Shown: piece after piece, positions 54,971 to 64,000 of the stretch
Layout: each line of letters opens with the position of its first letter
Position numbering within the stretch: the stretch's first letter is position 1
Assembly (NCBI RefSeq): GCF_019343105.1
Contig: NZ_CP073764.1
Location: 124,001-188,000, forward strand
DNA from: Methylovirgula sp. HY1
GTDB lineage: Bacteria; Pseudomonadota; Alphaproteobacteria; Rhizobiales; Beijerinckiaceae
Reading direction: 5' to 3'
DNA: 64,000 bases
Notes under the pieces: generated by a model
What the model was told of the DNA's origin: nothing
What the model saw: only the letters and a program-made list of their open reading frames with translations
Database searches by the model: none
Translations under genes and position numbers: made by a program

Positions 54971-57900
54971 TCACACCGCTTCTTTAAATTTCTCCGCTTC
55001 CGCCAGGTCCACCGAGACGAGCTGGCTCACGCCGCGCTCGGCCATGGTGACACCGTAAAGCCGATCCATCCGCGCCATGCTGATCGGATTATGGGTGATG
55101 GTGATGAAGCGCGTGTCGGCGCGCTTGCGCATCTCGTCGAGAAGATCGCAGAAGCGCTCGACATTCGCGTCGTCGAGCGGCGCATCGACTTCGTCGAGCA
55201 CGCAGATCGGTGAGGGATTGGTGAGGAAGACGGCGAAGATGAGCGACATGGCGACCAGCGCCTGCTCGCCGCCGGAGAGCAGCGTCATCACTTGCGGCTT
55301 CTTGCCCGGCGGGCGGGCTAGCACTTCGAGCCCGGCTTCGAGCGGATCATCCGATTCGATCAGCTGCAATTCCGCGGTGCCGCCGCCGAAGAGAATGCCG
55401 AACAATTCCTGGAAATGCAGGTTCACGACGTCGAAGGCGGCGAGCAGGCGTTCGCGGCCTTCCTTGTTGAGATTCTGGATCGCTTGGCGCAGCCTGCGGA
55501 TCGCTTCGGTCAGGTCGTCGCGTTCGGCCGTCAGGCCGGTACGGCTCGCCTCGATTTCGATCAATTCTTCATCGGCGCGCAGATTGACGGCGCCGAGCCT
55601 TTCGCGATCCTGCTTCAGGCTTTCGAGCTTGGTCGCGATCTCCGCCGCGGCGGGAAGCGGTGCGTCGCGATCGACGCCCGCGAGCGGCGCCAATTCTTCC
55701 GGCGCGCATTGCAGATCGGTTGCAATGAGGCGCGCGACTTCGGTGAGATGTTCGCGCGCGGCTTCGAGCCTCGCTTCGCTGCGCGCCTTTTCCTCGCGTG
55801 CCGCGCTCATCGTTTCGAGCGCATGGCGCGCCGCGCGATCAGTGTCGGCGAGCCGTTGCTCGGCCGCGGCGCGGGCGTCGGATGCGGTGCGGCGCGCCGC
55901 CTCCGCGGTTTCGATCCGATTCATCAGAGCGCGGCGCAATTGGAAGAATTCATTCGGCGCGTCGGCGAGCTTTTCCCGCTCGGCAACGGTCTCGCCGAGG
56001 CGCGATTGAAATTCGCCGATCTGCGACAGCGCGCGTTCGCGCCGCGCCGTCCAGGATTGGCATTCTTCGGCAATGGCTTTGCGGCGCTTTGCCCGCGTCT
56101 CGCTTTCATGCAGATGCGCCTGCAGCGCCGCGCGCGCCTCGGTCGCCGTGGCGCGGTCTTGCGCTGCTGTGGCGCGGGCCGCGTCGAGCCGGCTGGAAAG
56201 TTCGGCCGCGCCGGTGAGTTCGGCGAGAGCGGCCTCGGCCTTGGCACGCTTCTCCTTGGCTTCGTCCGTATTGACGATCAGCCGCTGCTCTGCCTCTTCG
56301 AGCGCCGAAAGCTTTGCGGCGACTTGCGCCTTTTTGCGTTCCGCCGCGCTGGCTTTTTCGCGGGCGGCCTCGACATTGCGCAAAGCCTCGCGATGGGCAT
56401 GGCGCGCTTCGGTTTCCGCCGTGGCCTTCAGCTTGAGATCGGCGCTGATCTGATCCGTCTCGCGCTTCAAGGCGTCGGCCTGGGCGCGGGCGACAGCGGC
56501 ATCCTGCAGCAGGTCGCCGAGCCGGTTCTTTTCGGCGAGTCGCCGCGCGGCCTGGGTCGGGGCTTCTTCGGCTTGCGTGAAGCCGTCCCAACGCCAGAGA
56601 TCGCCCCCGCGGGAGACGAGCCTTTGCCCCGGCTTGAGCCGGGTCCGCAGATCGGCGCCTGCGGTCTTGGTGACGACGCCGATCTGGGCGAGGCGGCGCG
56701 CCAGCGCCGCCGGCGCCGTGACATAGCGCGCCAGCGGCTCGACGCCATCCGGCAAGGCCGGATCGCCTTCGGCATTTGTCAAAGCCCAATGGGCCGGGGC
56801 GGCCGCATCGGTCGGCGCGTCGAGATCCTCGCCGAGCGCGGCGCCGAGCGCCGCCTCGTAGCCCTTGGCGACGGTAATTTCGTCGACCACGGCAGTCCAG
56901 GCGCCGCCGGTCGGGGCGGTCAGCAGTTTCGACAGGGTCTTGGCTTCGGTCTCGAGCCGTTGCGCCTCGCGTTCGGCGACAGCCAAGGGCGCGCGGCTGC
57001 GCGCTTCGGCCTCGCGTGCTTGCGCATGTGTGGCTTCGGCCGCGACCATGCGTTCTTCGGCGAGTTGGGCTGCTTCGCGCGCGGCGTCGAGCGCGGCTTT
57101 GAGATCCGCCTCGGCACCTTCGGCGCCGAGTTCGGTCCGCAATTGGCCGAGATTGGCGCGCAGTTGCTGCAGCTCCGTCTCGAAGCGCGCGAGCCGCTGT
57201 GTTTCATCGCGCAGGCTACCGGAGAGTGCGCCGCGCCGCGCCTCGCTATTGGAAAAGGCGGTCTGTGCCTCGCCGAGCGCTTTGTCCGAAATCGCCAGCG
57301 CGGCTTCGGCCTTTGTCAGATTTTCACGGGCGAGAAGCGCGTGCTCCGCATCATTGGCGCTCATCTCGGCGAGTTCGGTGGCTTCCGCATCGAAACGCGC
57401 GAGCACCGAGGCAGCATCTTCGATCAGCGCCTGTTCGCGGGCGAGATCGGCATTCATCTGGGCGAGCCGGCGTTCGAGTTCGGCGAGCCGGCTCTTGGCG
57501 CGCTTTTCCTCGCCGTCGAGGGTTTCGCGGGCAAGCACGAGTTTTTGCAACTCGCTGGCCGCGACTTGCTCGGCCTCGCGCAGCGGCGGCAACTCATGCG
57601 CGGCGATCGCTTGCAGGCGCGCCGTCTCGGCCTGGCGCCGCGTCTCTTCGGCGACGGCGAGAAGATCGGCTTCGAGCTTGCGCTCGGTGGCGACGAGAGA
57701 TTCCGTCGCCTCGCGATGATTGACCAGCGCATGCAGCGCCGTCTGCCGGCGGATATCGGCGGCGAGGTTGCGATAGCGCGTCGCTTGGCGTGCCTGGCGT
57801 TTCAGCGCATCGATCTGCGCCTCGATCTGCTTCAGCACATCTTCGAGGCGCAAGAGATTGTCCTCGGCACCCTTGAGACGCAGCTCGGCTTCGTGCCGGC

Positions 57901-58426
57901 GCGAATGAAGGCCGGCAATGCCGGCGGCCTCTTCGAGGATGCGGCGGCGCGCCTGCGGCTTGACCGCGATGATCTCGCCTATCGTGCCTTGCCGCACGAT
58001 GGCCGCGGAGCGCGATCCGGTCGAGGCATCGGCAAACAGCAATTGCACGTCGCGCGCCCGGACCTCGCGGCCATTGACGCGATAGGTCGAGCCTTCGTCG
58101 CGCTCGATGCGGCGGCTGACTTCGAGGATTTCGGCATCGTTGAAGACCGCCGGCGCGGTGCGGTCGGTATTGTCGAGGACGAGGCGAACCTCGGCCATAT
58201 TGCGCCCCGGCCGTTCGCCGCTGCCGGCGAAGATCACGTCGTCCATATCGACGCCGCGCAGCGTCTTCGACGAGTTTTCGCCCATCACCCAGCGCATGGC
58301 ATCGACCAGATTGGATTTGCCACAGCCGTTCGGTCCGATGATCCCGGTCAATCCGGGCTCGATCAGAAAATCCGTCGCCTCGACGAAAGTCTTGAAGCCG
58401 GCGAGGTGAAGCTTGGTGAATTTCAC
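54971..58426 (-). CDS. smc: Chromosome segregation protein SMC
   Basis: 1151 residues. The Walker A GPNGCGKSN is at residues 31-39, a Q-rich loop follows, two long Ala/Glu/Arg-rich coiled coils flank a hinge near residues 500-600, and the C-terminal head has LLSGGEQALVAMSLIF (ABC signature) and PICVLDEVDAPLDDANVER (Walker B). It organises and separates chromosomes with ScpA/ScpB. It is downstream of the DUF721, DsbA-like and YccF genes on the same strand. Confidence 0.96.
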   Translation of the reverse strand: MKFTKLHLAGFKTFVEATDFLIEPGLTGIIGPNGCGKSNLVDAMRWVMGENSSKTLRGVDMDDVIFAGSGERPGRNMAEVRLVLDNTDRTAPAVFNDAEILEVSRRIERDEGSTYRVNGREVRARDVQLLFADASTGSRSAAIVRQGTIGEIIAVKPQARRRILEEAAGIAGLHSRRHEAELRLKGAEDNLLRLEDVLKQIEAQIDALKRQARQATRYRNLAADIRRQTALHALVNHREATESLVATERKLEADLLAVAEETRRQAETARLQAIAAHELPPLREAEQVAASELQKLVLARETLDGEEKRAKSRLAELERRLAQMNADLAREQALIEDAASVLARFDAEATELAEMSANDAEHALLARENLTKAEAALAISDKALGEAQTAFSNSEARRGALSGSLRDETQRLARFETELQQLRANLGQLRTELGAEGAEADLKAALDAAREAAQLAEERMVAAEATHAQAREAEARSRAPLAVAEREAQRLETEAKTLSKLLTAPTGGAWTAVVDEITVAKGYEAALGAALGEDLDAPTDAAAPAHWALTNAEGDPALPDGVEPLARYVTAPAALARRLAQIGVVTKTAGADLRTRLKPGQRLVSRGGDLWRWDGFTQAEEAPTQAARRLAEKNRLGDLLQDAAVARAQADALKRETDQISADLKLKATAETEARHAHREALRNVEAAREKASAAERKKAQVAAKLSALEEAEQRLIVNTDEAKEKRAKAEAALAELTGAAELSSRLDAARATAAQDRATATEARAALQAHLHESETRAKRRKAIAEECQSWTARRERALSQIGEFQSRLGETVAEREKLADAPNEFFQLRRALMNRIETAEAARRTASDARAAAEQRLADTDRAARHALETMSAAREEKARSEARLEAAREHLTEVARLIATDLQCAPEELAPLAGVDRDAPLPAAAEIATKLESLKQDRERLGAVNLRADEELIEIEASRTGLTAERDDLTEAIRRLRQAIQNLNKEGRERLLAAFDVVNLHFQELFGILFGGGTAELQLIESDDPLEAGLEVLARPPGKKPQVMTLLSGGEQALVAMSLIFAVFLTNPSPICVLDEVDAPLDDANVERFCDLLDEMRKRADTRFITITHNPISMARMDRLYGVTMAERGVSQLVSVDLAEAEKFKEAV

Positions 58427-58611
58427 GGCTCGGCCCTCATGCGGCCAAACCGGCGATTGCGCGCTTTTGGCTGGTCATCGAATGCTCAATATCAAGGGAC
58501 GGCGATCGACGCAAAGATGACGGATTCGGCGCCGCTCCGGCGGCGATTACGGCTCGACCCAGGGCCGAAGTGCAAGCCGCAAAGCCGCTTTTTCTGTGTG
58601 AAACGGGAGAT

Positions 58612-59052
58612 TCACCAGCGCATCGGCCTGCCGGACGGCGGAACGGCGTCGTTTGGCACGATCATCTTGCCGATCGGCCAGAGCGCGATGCCGGCCAATT
58701 TGAGATGCGCCCAGGCGAAGGGCAGGCCGATGATCGTGATCGCCAAGGCGACGGCGGTCACGACATGCCCCAGCGCCAGCCACCAGCCGGCCAAAACCAG
58801 CCAGAGAATATTGCCGAGCGTACCGAAAGCGCCGGTGCCGAGATCGTCGCGCCCGGTCCAATCCCGTCGCGACACAGCCCTTTGGCCGAAGGGCAAGAGG
58901 CTATAGGCGGCGATGTTGAGCGCCGCCCGCGTCCAAGGCAGGCCGATAATGGTAATCGCCATGATCAGCGCCGCGATCACCCAGGCGAACGCCATCCAGA
59001 TGCCGCCGGTCACGATCCATAAAATATTCAGGATGAGTTGTAGCAGCGGCAT
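58612..59052 (-). CDS. yccF: YccF-domain inner-membrane protein
   Basis: 146 residues with two copies of the YccF unit: LNILWIVTGGIWMAFAWVIA with ITIIGLPWTRAALNIAAYSL, then LGNILWLVLAGWWLALGHVV with ITIIGLPFAWAHLKLAGIAL, each ending in (L/I)xP(F/I)G. The function is unknown. It lies between the DsbA-like gene and smc. Confidence 0.9.
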   Translation of the reverse strand: MPLLQLILNILWIVTGGIWMAFAWVIAALIMAITIIGLPWTRAALNIAAYSLLPFGQRAVSRRDWTGRDDLGTGAFGTLGNILWLVLAGWWLALGHVVTAVALAITIIGLPFAWAHLKLAGIALWPIGKMIVPNDAVPPSGRPMRW

Positions 59053-59084
59053 GTTGGCCTCCGGCCCGTTGTGCGGTCCGCGCC

Positions 59085-59780
59085 TCAGCTCTTCTTCAGC
59101 AGAGGCTGCAGCTCTTTTTCCATGATCTGTGGGTTCATTTCGCCGGCGACTTTCTTGCCGTTGATGAAGAACGTAGGCGTCGCATTGACGCCGAATTTTT
59201 GCGCGGCACGGTCGCGGACCTCATTGATCTTATTATAAAGCGCTTGATCGTTGACGCAGGTGTCGAAGCTTTTCTGATCCATTCCGGTCTGTTTGACGAG
59301 ATCGGCGAGCGCTTCGAGCGGCTTGTCGGTGAAGGCCCAGTACCTTTGCTTGTTGAACAAGAGATCGATCATGGCATCGCGCTTGTCGGGCCCGGCGCAG
59401 CGCGCCAGCATGAAGCCGGCAGCGGCCAAAGGATCGAGCGGAAATTCGCGCAGGATGAAGCGAACCTTGCCGGTATCGATATATTTCTTGACGAGCACCG
59501 GATAGGTCTCGACATGGAAAGCCGCGCAATGGCTGCAGGTCATCGACGCATATTCGATGATGGTGATCGGCGCATCGGCCTTGCCCTGAACGATGTCGGG
59601 CAGGGCCTCCTTGGCCATCAATTCGTCGACGGGAAAAGTGGCGCCTTGCGCATGGGCCGGCGCGATCGTGCTCGCCGCGATGCCGACTGCGCCCACGAGA
59701 CCCAAGCTCGTTACGGCGAGGATGGCGAGGATCTGGCGGCGGCTTTTCGAGGAGAAGGGGCCATTTTTGAACGCTTGCAT
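59085..59780 (-). CDS. DsbA-family thioredoxin-fold protein
   Basis: 231 residues from the ATG at 59780 (GGAAAAG just upstream); an ATG four codons earlier is possible. A signal sequence (SRRQILAILAVTSLGLVGAV to APAHAQ) precedes a DsbA/DsbG-like fold with redox pair Cys82-Ser-His-Cys85, a cis-Pro motif GVNATPTFFINGKKVAGEM and a helical insert. It forms or reshuffles disulfides in the periplasm. Its place between DUF721 and smc is common in alphaproteobacteria. Confidence 0.9.
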   Translation of the reverse strand: MQAFKNGPFSSKSRRQILAILAVTSLGLVGAVGIAASTIAPAHAQGATFPVDELMAKEALPDIVQGKADAPITIIEYASMTCSHCAAFHVETYPVLVKKYIDTGKVRFILREFPLDPLAAAGFMLARCAGPDKRDAMIDLLFNKQRYWAFTDKPLEALADLVKQTGMDQKSFDTCVNDQALYNKINEVRDRAAQKFGVNATPTFFINGKKVAGEMNPQIMEKELQPLLKKS

Positions 59781-59885
59781 GGGCTTTTCCATTAGGTTCG
59801 GGCAGAACGCGGAGCGGCGAGGCCGGGCGGACTTGGTTATATATTTTAGGCCAAAGCGTGACGGGAGGCCCAAGGCGGATGCGAT

Positions 59886-60422
59886 TCAGGCGGATGGTAC
59901 GCGGCCGTGCTCGCGCATGCGGGTTTCGAGCACTCTTGCACCGAGACGTGTTAATGCCTGACGCAGAAGATCATCCTCGATGCCGTCGAGACTGGCCGCC
60001 GCGGCGGCGAGGGCGGCTTCGGATGGTGGCGCATGCGCAGGTCGAACGACACGCCGGCGGGCCAGCGGACCCTGCTTTAGAGCAATGCGTTCGACGCAGG
60101 CAAAGCCCAAATGGGTGTTGATCCGCTCGATCACCAGCGCAGTACAGTGTTGAAGTTCGAGCGCAAAGCCGGTTTCGACTCTGACGACGAGGGTGGCTGG
60201 GGCGAAACCGCGTTCCGTTCCGCCGCGGCCGCGTGGCGGCCACCGTAGACAGAGTGGCTCGGACATGGCCGCCAGTCTCTGCCCCACGATCTCGTCCCAA
60301 TAGAGGATGATGTCGGATTGGCCAAACCCTTGCCGTGCGAGCACGGGATCGATCGCAGCGCCGATGAGATCGGCGAGCGGGCGCGAGAAAGGGGAACGTC
60401 GGCTGGGGCGGATGCTGCGCAT
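59886..60422 (-). CDS. DUF721 (DciA-like) protein
   Basis: 178 residues from the ATG at 60422; the frame is open upstream but without family likeness. The core (LADLIGAAIDPVLARQGFGQ, ILYWDEIVGQRLAAMSEPLC, LVVRVETGFALELQHCTALV) is the DUF721 pattern. DUF721 includes DciA, the replicative-helicase operator of most bacteria, so a role with DnaB is plausible. It is followed by the DsbA-like gene. Confidence 0.85.
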   Translation of the reverse strand: MRSIRPSRRSPFSRPLADLIGAAIDPVLARQGFGQSDIILYWDEIVGQRLAAMSEPLCLRWPPRGRGGTERGFAPATLVVRVETGFALELQHCTALVIERINTHLGFACVERIALKQGPLARRRVVRPAHAPPSEAALAAAAASLDGIEDDLLRQALTRLGARVLETRMREHGRVPSA

Positions 60423-60557
60423 GCGATCTTTATAATGCGCGCAACGCCGGTGGCAAAGGGCTGAGATAAGGCCTGAAATATGTGGAAAAAAGTCGATCCG
60501 ACGCTTTATCGCCATAAACCGGCGGAAGCGGCGGGCCATCAAATGCGAACGGCTTCC

Positions 60558-60709
60558 TCAAGCGTTTTCCGATCGGTTGGACTCACCCGATCGAGAGGAA
60601 ACCGCTCCAAATCAATAAGCTGGAGCATGGTCTTATCAATGAGACATCGGATATATCCGATGTCTAAATATCGGAAAAGTCATTCAACTTTCCGGAACAT
60701 GCTCTAAAG
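60558..60709. repeat. Dispersed palindromic repeat, AGAGCGTTTT type (long copy)
   Basis: AAGCGTTTTCCGATCGG, GAGAGGAAACCGCTCC, AATCAATAAGCTGGAGCATG, the dyad ACATCGGATATATCCGATGT, and the GGAAAAGT/ACTTTCC hairpin ending CATGCTCTAAAG. It combines parts seen separately at 30058 and 34859. Confidence 0.8.
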
Positions 60710-60722
60710 CACGCGCTGAGCC

Positions 60723-63140
60723 TCAGGCCGCGCGCGGCATCCGGCCGAGTGCGGCCTCGATGTCCAAAATCCGGCGCGTGGTCGCCAGCAGGGAATCGGC
60801 ATTGAGACTGATGGAATCGATGCCGAGCCGGACGAGATATTCCGCCATATCCGGATAGTCCGACGGCGCCTGGCCGCAAATTCCGCAATGGCGATGATTG
60901 CGCTTTGCGCCTTCGACGGCGAGGCGGATCATCTCCTTCACGCCTTGGTCGCGCTCATCATAATCGAAAGCGACGATGTCGGAGTCGCGATCGACCCCCA
61001 GAACCAATTGGGTCAGGTCATTCGAGCCTATCGAGAAGCCGTCGAAATGACGTGCGAATGCGTCGACCAGGATCACATTATTGGGGATCTCGCACATCAC
61101 ATAGATTTCGAGCCCGTCGCGGTCGCGTTCCAGTCCGAGGTCGCGCATGCGCGCGATGACGGTTTCGGCTTCGGCGATCCGGCGGCAGAAGGGTATCATC
61201 AGCTTCACATTGCCAAAGCCCATGTCGCGGCGCACCCGCAGCATGGCGGCGCATTCCAGCGCAAAACCATCCGCATAGGCCGGATGCGCATAGCGCGCGG
61301 CGCCGCGAAAGCCGAGCATCGGATTGGCTTCCTGCGGTTCGAAGACATGGCCGCCGAGCAGGCTCGCATATTCATTGGTCTTGAAATCGGACATGCGGAC
61401 GATCACCGGCTTCGGATAAAAAGCCGCGGCGATCGTGCCGACTCCTTCCGACAGGCGCTCGACGAAGAAGTCCGCCGGCGTCGCATGTTGCGCGGTGCGC
61501 CGCGCGATCACCGCCCGGTCACGATCGGAAAGCCGCTCGGGATGCAGCAAGGCCATAGGGTGGATCTTGATCGCATTGCTGATGATGAATTCCATCCGGG
61601 CTAGGCCGACCCCGTCATTCGGCAGGCCGGCAAGCGCGAATGCCATCTCCGGATCACCGACATTGAGCATGATTTCGGTCGCCGGCCGCGCCAGGCTCCT
61701 GAGATCGGTGCGCTCGATATTGAAGGCGAGCGTGCCCTGAAACACCTTGCCGGTTTCGCCTTGCGCGCAGACGATGGTGAGCGGGTCGCCGGTGGCGATT
61801 TTACCAGTCGCCAGCTTGGTTCCGACGACGGCAGGAATGCCGTGTTCGCGCGCCACGATGGCGGCATGGCAGGTGCGACCGCCGCGATTGGTCACGATGG
61901 CAGCGGCCGCTTGCATCACCGTGCCCCAATCGGGCGAGGTGGTATCGGCGACGAGGATTTCGCCGGGCACGAAAGCATCGAGATCGGCTGGATGAATGAT
62001 GACCCGGGCGGTGCCGGTCGCAATCTTGGTGCCGACCGCGTGGCCGGTCACGAGCACGTTGCCTTGCTCCAAGAGACGGTAGTCTTCGAGACGGTTGCGA
62101 TCCTTGCGCGAGGCGACGGTCTCGGCCCGCGCCTGCACGATATAGAGCTTGCCGTCGAGACCATCCTTGGCCCATTCGATATCCATCGGCCGATGCGTGC
62201 CGGCCATGGCGCTGTAATGATCCTCGATCGCGATTGCTTGATCGGCCAAGCTCAGAACTTCCGTATCGCTGAGACAGAAACGTTCGCGCTCCTTCTGATC
62301 CGTCGGCTGGTTGCGCGTGGCACGGCCGTCGTTGCCATAGACCATGCGCATCTCTTTGCTGCCGAGACTGCGCTTGAGAACGCTGCGCTTGCCGGCACGC
62401 AAGGTGGGCTTGAAGACATAGAATTCATCCGGCTCGACGGTGCCCTGCACGACGTTCTCGCCGAGGCCATAGGAGCCCGTCAGGAAAATCACATCTTCGA
62501 AGCCCGTTTCCGTATCGAGGGTGAAGATCACGCCGGCGGACGCGAGGTCGGAGCGGACCATTTTCATCACGCCGACGGATAGATAGACTTTGAAATGATC
62601 GAAGCCATTGTCGATGCGGTAGCGGATCGCGCGATCGGTGAAGAGGCTCGCGAAACAGCGGCGGATCGCGTCGAACAACGCAGCTTCGTTCGCCACATTG
62701 AGAAAACTCTCATGTTGGCCGGCGAAGCTCGCTGTTGGCAGATCTTCCGCGGTCGCGGAGGAGCGAACCGCCAGAGTGAGAGTCTCGCCATATTCGTCGA
62801 CGAGCCTTCGATAGGCCGTCCTGATTTCCGCGACGAGCGCGGCGGGCAGCGGCGCCGCCTGGACGATCTCGCGCGCGCGGGCGGCGCGCGTGGCGAGATC
62901 GGTGATATTTTTTGGATCGAGTCCCGCCAGGGCCTCTTTGAGGCGCGGCCAGGCGCCGGCTTCATCGAGTACGGCGCGATAGGCCGCGGCGGTTATCGCA
63001 AACCCGTTTGGGACCAAAACATTGGCGTTTTTGAGTGCGCGATACATTTCGCCGAGCGAGGCATTCTTGCCGCCGACGAGCGCGACATCTGCAATGCCGA
63101 TCTCCGAAAAGAAGCGGATCAAACGCGGTTCTTCGGCCAT
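60723..63140 (-). CDS. ppsA: Phosphoenolpyruvate synthase (pyruvate, water dikinase)
   Basis: 805 residues, close to E. coli PpsA. It has the ATP-grasp start LVGGKNASLGEMYRAL and VRSSATAEDLPTASFAGQHE, the phosphohistidine His425 in TNRGGRTCHAAIVARE, and the PEP-binding C-terminus with GSNDLTQLVLGVDRDS and GICGQAPSDYPDMAEYLVRL. It converts pyruvate and ATP to PEP, AMP and phosphate for gluconeogenesis. It stands between the DUF721 block and the cytochrome gene. Confidence 0.95.
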   Translation of the reverse strand: MAEEPRLIRFFSEIGIADVALVGGKNASLGEMYRALKNANVLVPNGFAITAAAYRAVLDEAGAWPRLKEALAGLDPKNITDLATRAARAREIVQAAPLPAALVAEIRTAYRRLVDEYGETLTLAVRSSATAEDLPTASFAGQHESFLNVANEAALFDAIRRCFASLFTDRAIRYRIDNGFDHFKVYLSVGVMKMVRSDLASAGVIFTLDTETGFEDVIFLTGSYGLGENVVQGTVEPDEFYVFKPTLRAGKRSVLKRSLGSKEMRMVYGNDGRATRNQPTDQKERERFCLSDTEVLSLADQAIAIEDHYSAMAGTHRPMDIEWAKDGLDGKLYIVQARAETVASRKDRNRLEDYRLLEQGNVLVTGHAVGTKIATGTARVIIHPADLDAFVPGEILVADTTSPDWGTVMQAAAAIVTNRGGRTCHAAIVAREHGIPAVVGTKLATGKIATGDPLTIVCAQGETGKVFQGTLAFNIERTDLRSLARPATEIMLNVGDPEMAFALAGLPNDGVGLARMEFIISNAIKIHPMALLHPERLSDRDRAVIARRTAQHATPADFFVERLSEGVGTIAAAFYPKPVIVRMSDFKTNEYASLLGGHVFEPQEANPMLGFRGAARYAHPAYADGFALECAAMLRVRRDMGFGNVKLMIPFCRRIAEAETVIARMRDLGLERDRDGLEIYVMCEIPNNVILVDAFARHFDGFSIGSNDLTQLVLGVDRDSDIVAFDYDERDQGVKEMIRLAVEGAKRNHRHCGICGQAPSDYPDMAEYLVRLGIDSISLNADSLLATTRRILDIEAALGRMPRAA

Positions 63141-63274
63141 GACCGCAGCCTTTCGTCAGAAGCGCCGCCGGGCCGGACCGGCGAAACGCAGGAGCCTATT
63201 GCGATTCCTAGGCTTTTGGCTGTGATTTTGGCATTGATTTGAATCAGGCGGCGGTGACGATCGGCGCCATGGTG

Positions 63275-63640
63275 TTATTTCTTGAGGCTCTCGATATAGG
63301 CGACGACCTCGTCGATCTGGTAGTCGGCGAGTTGTGGATTGGGCATGCCATTCTTGCTGCCGAGCATCTGTGAGTGGGAACTGAGGAACTGGCGTAATGC
63401 AGCCGCGGTCAGATCGGGTTTTTGTGCAATGCTGAGAAAGCTTGGCGCAGGATGCGTCAGAATCGGCGTTTCGGTCTGGTCCGTGGCGACCACGTGACAC
63501 GCCCAGCAGACCTTCAGTGCAAAGGCATGGCCCGACTCGACGAGCGCGGCGGACGCGGTTTTCGTATCGGCGGCATTGGCCGCAGAAGCGAAAGCGACAC
63601 TGGTGGCGATGAGACCGGCGAGGGCGTAAGACCGATGCAT
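63275..63640 (-). CDS. Small periplasmic c-type cytochrome
   Basis: 121 residues from the ATG at 63640 with AGGAA 9 bases upstream. A signal peptide (HRSYALAGLIATSVAFASAA) is followed by heme motif CWACH at 45-49, a probable axial Met99 in NGMPNPQL, and the C-terminal helix YQIDEVVAYIESLKK. It is a class I monoheme cytochrome; the partner is unknown. It is divergent from mutY. Confidence 0.9.
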   Translation of the reverse strand: MHRSYALAGLIATSVAFASAANAADTKTASAALVESGHAFALKVCWACHVVATDQTETPILTHPAPSFLSIAQKPDLTAAALRQFLSSHSQMLGSKNGMPNPQLADYQIDEVVAYIESLKK

Positions 63641-63872
63641 GTTGGCGCGTTCCTGTCTGTGACTGAGAGAACGTTGACCTGTGGGGCGCGGCTTTTGCTC
63701 GGGTCCGCCCGCAAAACCTATAGCGAGAATTTGCAAGAACGAGATGCAAATCGTCGTGATTTGCCGATAACGCCCAGCGGTTCGAACTCGGCTTGGCTTT
63801 GACGTTGCACGACGGTGAGGCAAGGCTGATTCGTCAGGTCCAAATGATGCCGAGAATTACGGGTTCGAGATC

Positions 63873-64000
63873 ATGGCGCTGAGGCAAGCGCGCAAGACGA
63901 AACAGGTTTGCGCGCCGGTCGCGGACGCGGCCGCTGCCGCAGCGGCGCTGCTCGTCTGGTACGATCGTCACCGTCGCAGCCTGCCGTGGCGCGCCCTTGC
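63873..64000 (+). CDS. mutY: A/G-specific adenine glycosylase (3' truncated by window edge)
   Basis: The first 42 codons are visible. After an Ala-rich leader the sequence reads LLVWYDRHRRSLPWRAL, the conserved MutY N-terminus. MutY removes adenine opposite 8-oxoguanine. In many alphaproteobacteria mutY neighbours DUF721, dsbA and smc, all of which are nearby here. Confidence 0.85.
   Translation, partial: MALRQARKTKQVCAPVADAAAAAAALLVWYDRHRRSLPWRAL

Noticed and set aside
55415-58906. A plus-strand open frame of about 1160 codons opposite smc
   Set aside because: SMC on the minus strand has all family motifs; the antisense frame is an artefact of codon bias.

Overview
This is a GC-rich chromosomal window from an alphaproteobacterium, most likely of the Hyphomicrobiales and probably a Beijerinckiaceae- or Methylocystaceae-like methylotroph. 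The evidence for the order is the complete nuoA-N operon continuing into birA and rnj, an F0-only ATP synthase operon with both b and b' subunits, a class II DAHP synthase, a DUF721/DsbA/SMC block beside mutY, and many short intergenic palindromes of the kind seen in that order. A formaldehyde-activating-enzyme homologue, a PHA-synthase-like protein and malate synthase G fit a methylotrophic, polyester-accumulating lifestyle. This placement is inference; no 16S rRNA gene is present.

Layout. 0-5.8 kb: a stress/low-oxygen-looking set. A COG2187-type kinase (cut by the window edge) converges on a PAS-like/PRPP-synthetase fusion, which is divergent from an HPF-cold-shock fusion across a 24-bp perfect inverted repeat carrying two FNR/FixK-like boxes. 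RMND1-like, DUF3775 and host-attachment-family genes follow. 6.3-23.8 kb: nuoABC, a FlK-like thioesterase, nuoDEFGHIJKLMN, birA and rnj, all on the plus strand. 23.8-28.5 kb: a tautomerase, NDH-2, malate synthase G and an EthD-family protein. 28.5-30.4 kb: gene-poor and palindrome-rich, with a DUF3309 mini-protein, a small secreted His-rich protein and tRNA-Val(CAC). 30.5-40.4 kb: housekeeping metabolism (gph, rpiA, DUF2059, gor, class II DAHP synthase, a LigB-type dioxygenase, a GT21 glycosyltransferase, gltX). 40.3-45.3 kb: a DUF2865 protein, a CreA-family protein, a bidirectional terminator, and the minus-strand atpI-atpB-atpE-b'-b operon with a strong sigma70-type promoter. 45.5-54.9 kb: an OYE-family oxidoreductase, TonB, an SRPBCC protein, an HtrA-like pseudoprotease, an Fae-like protein lacking the catalytic His, a PhaC-like enzyme, a DUF2380 protein, an esterase and a Cys-containing secreted protein. 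55.0-64.0 kb: smc, yccF, a DsbA-like protein, DUF721, ppsA, a small cytochrome c, and the start of mutY at the right edge.

How the genes fit together. Respiration dominates: NDH-1 and NDH-2 feed the quinone pool, and the F0 sector uses the resulting proton gradient. Malate synthase and PEP synthase serve C2/C3 assimilation. The most unusual items are the divergent PRPP/HPF locus with paired FNR-like boxes, the thioesterase with an intact FlK triad embedded in the nuo operon, and two neighbouring proteins (HtrA-like and Fae-like) that kept the fold but lost catalytic residues. No CRISPR array, prophage, insertion sequence or rRNA operon was seen.
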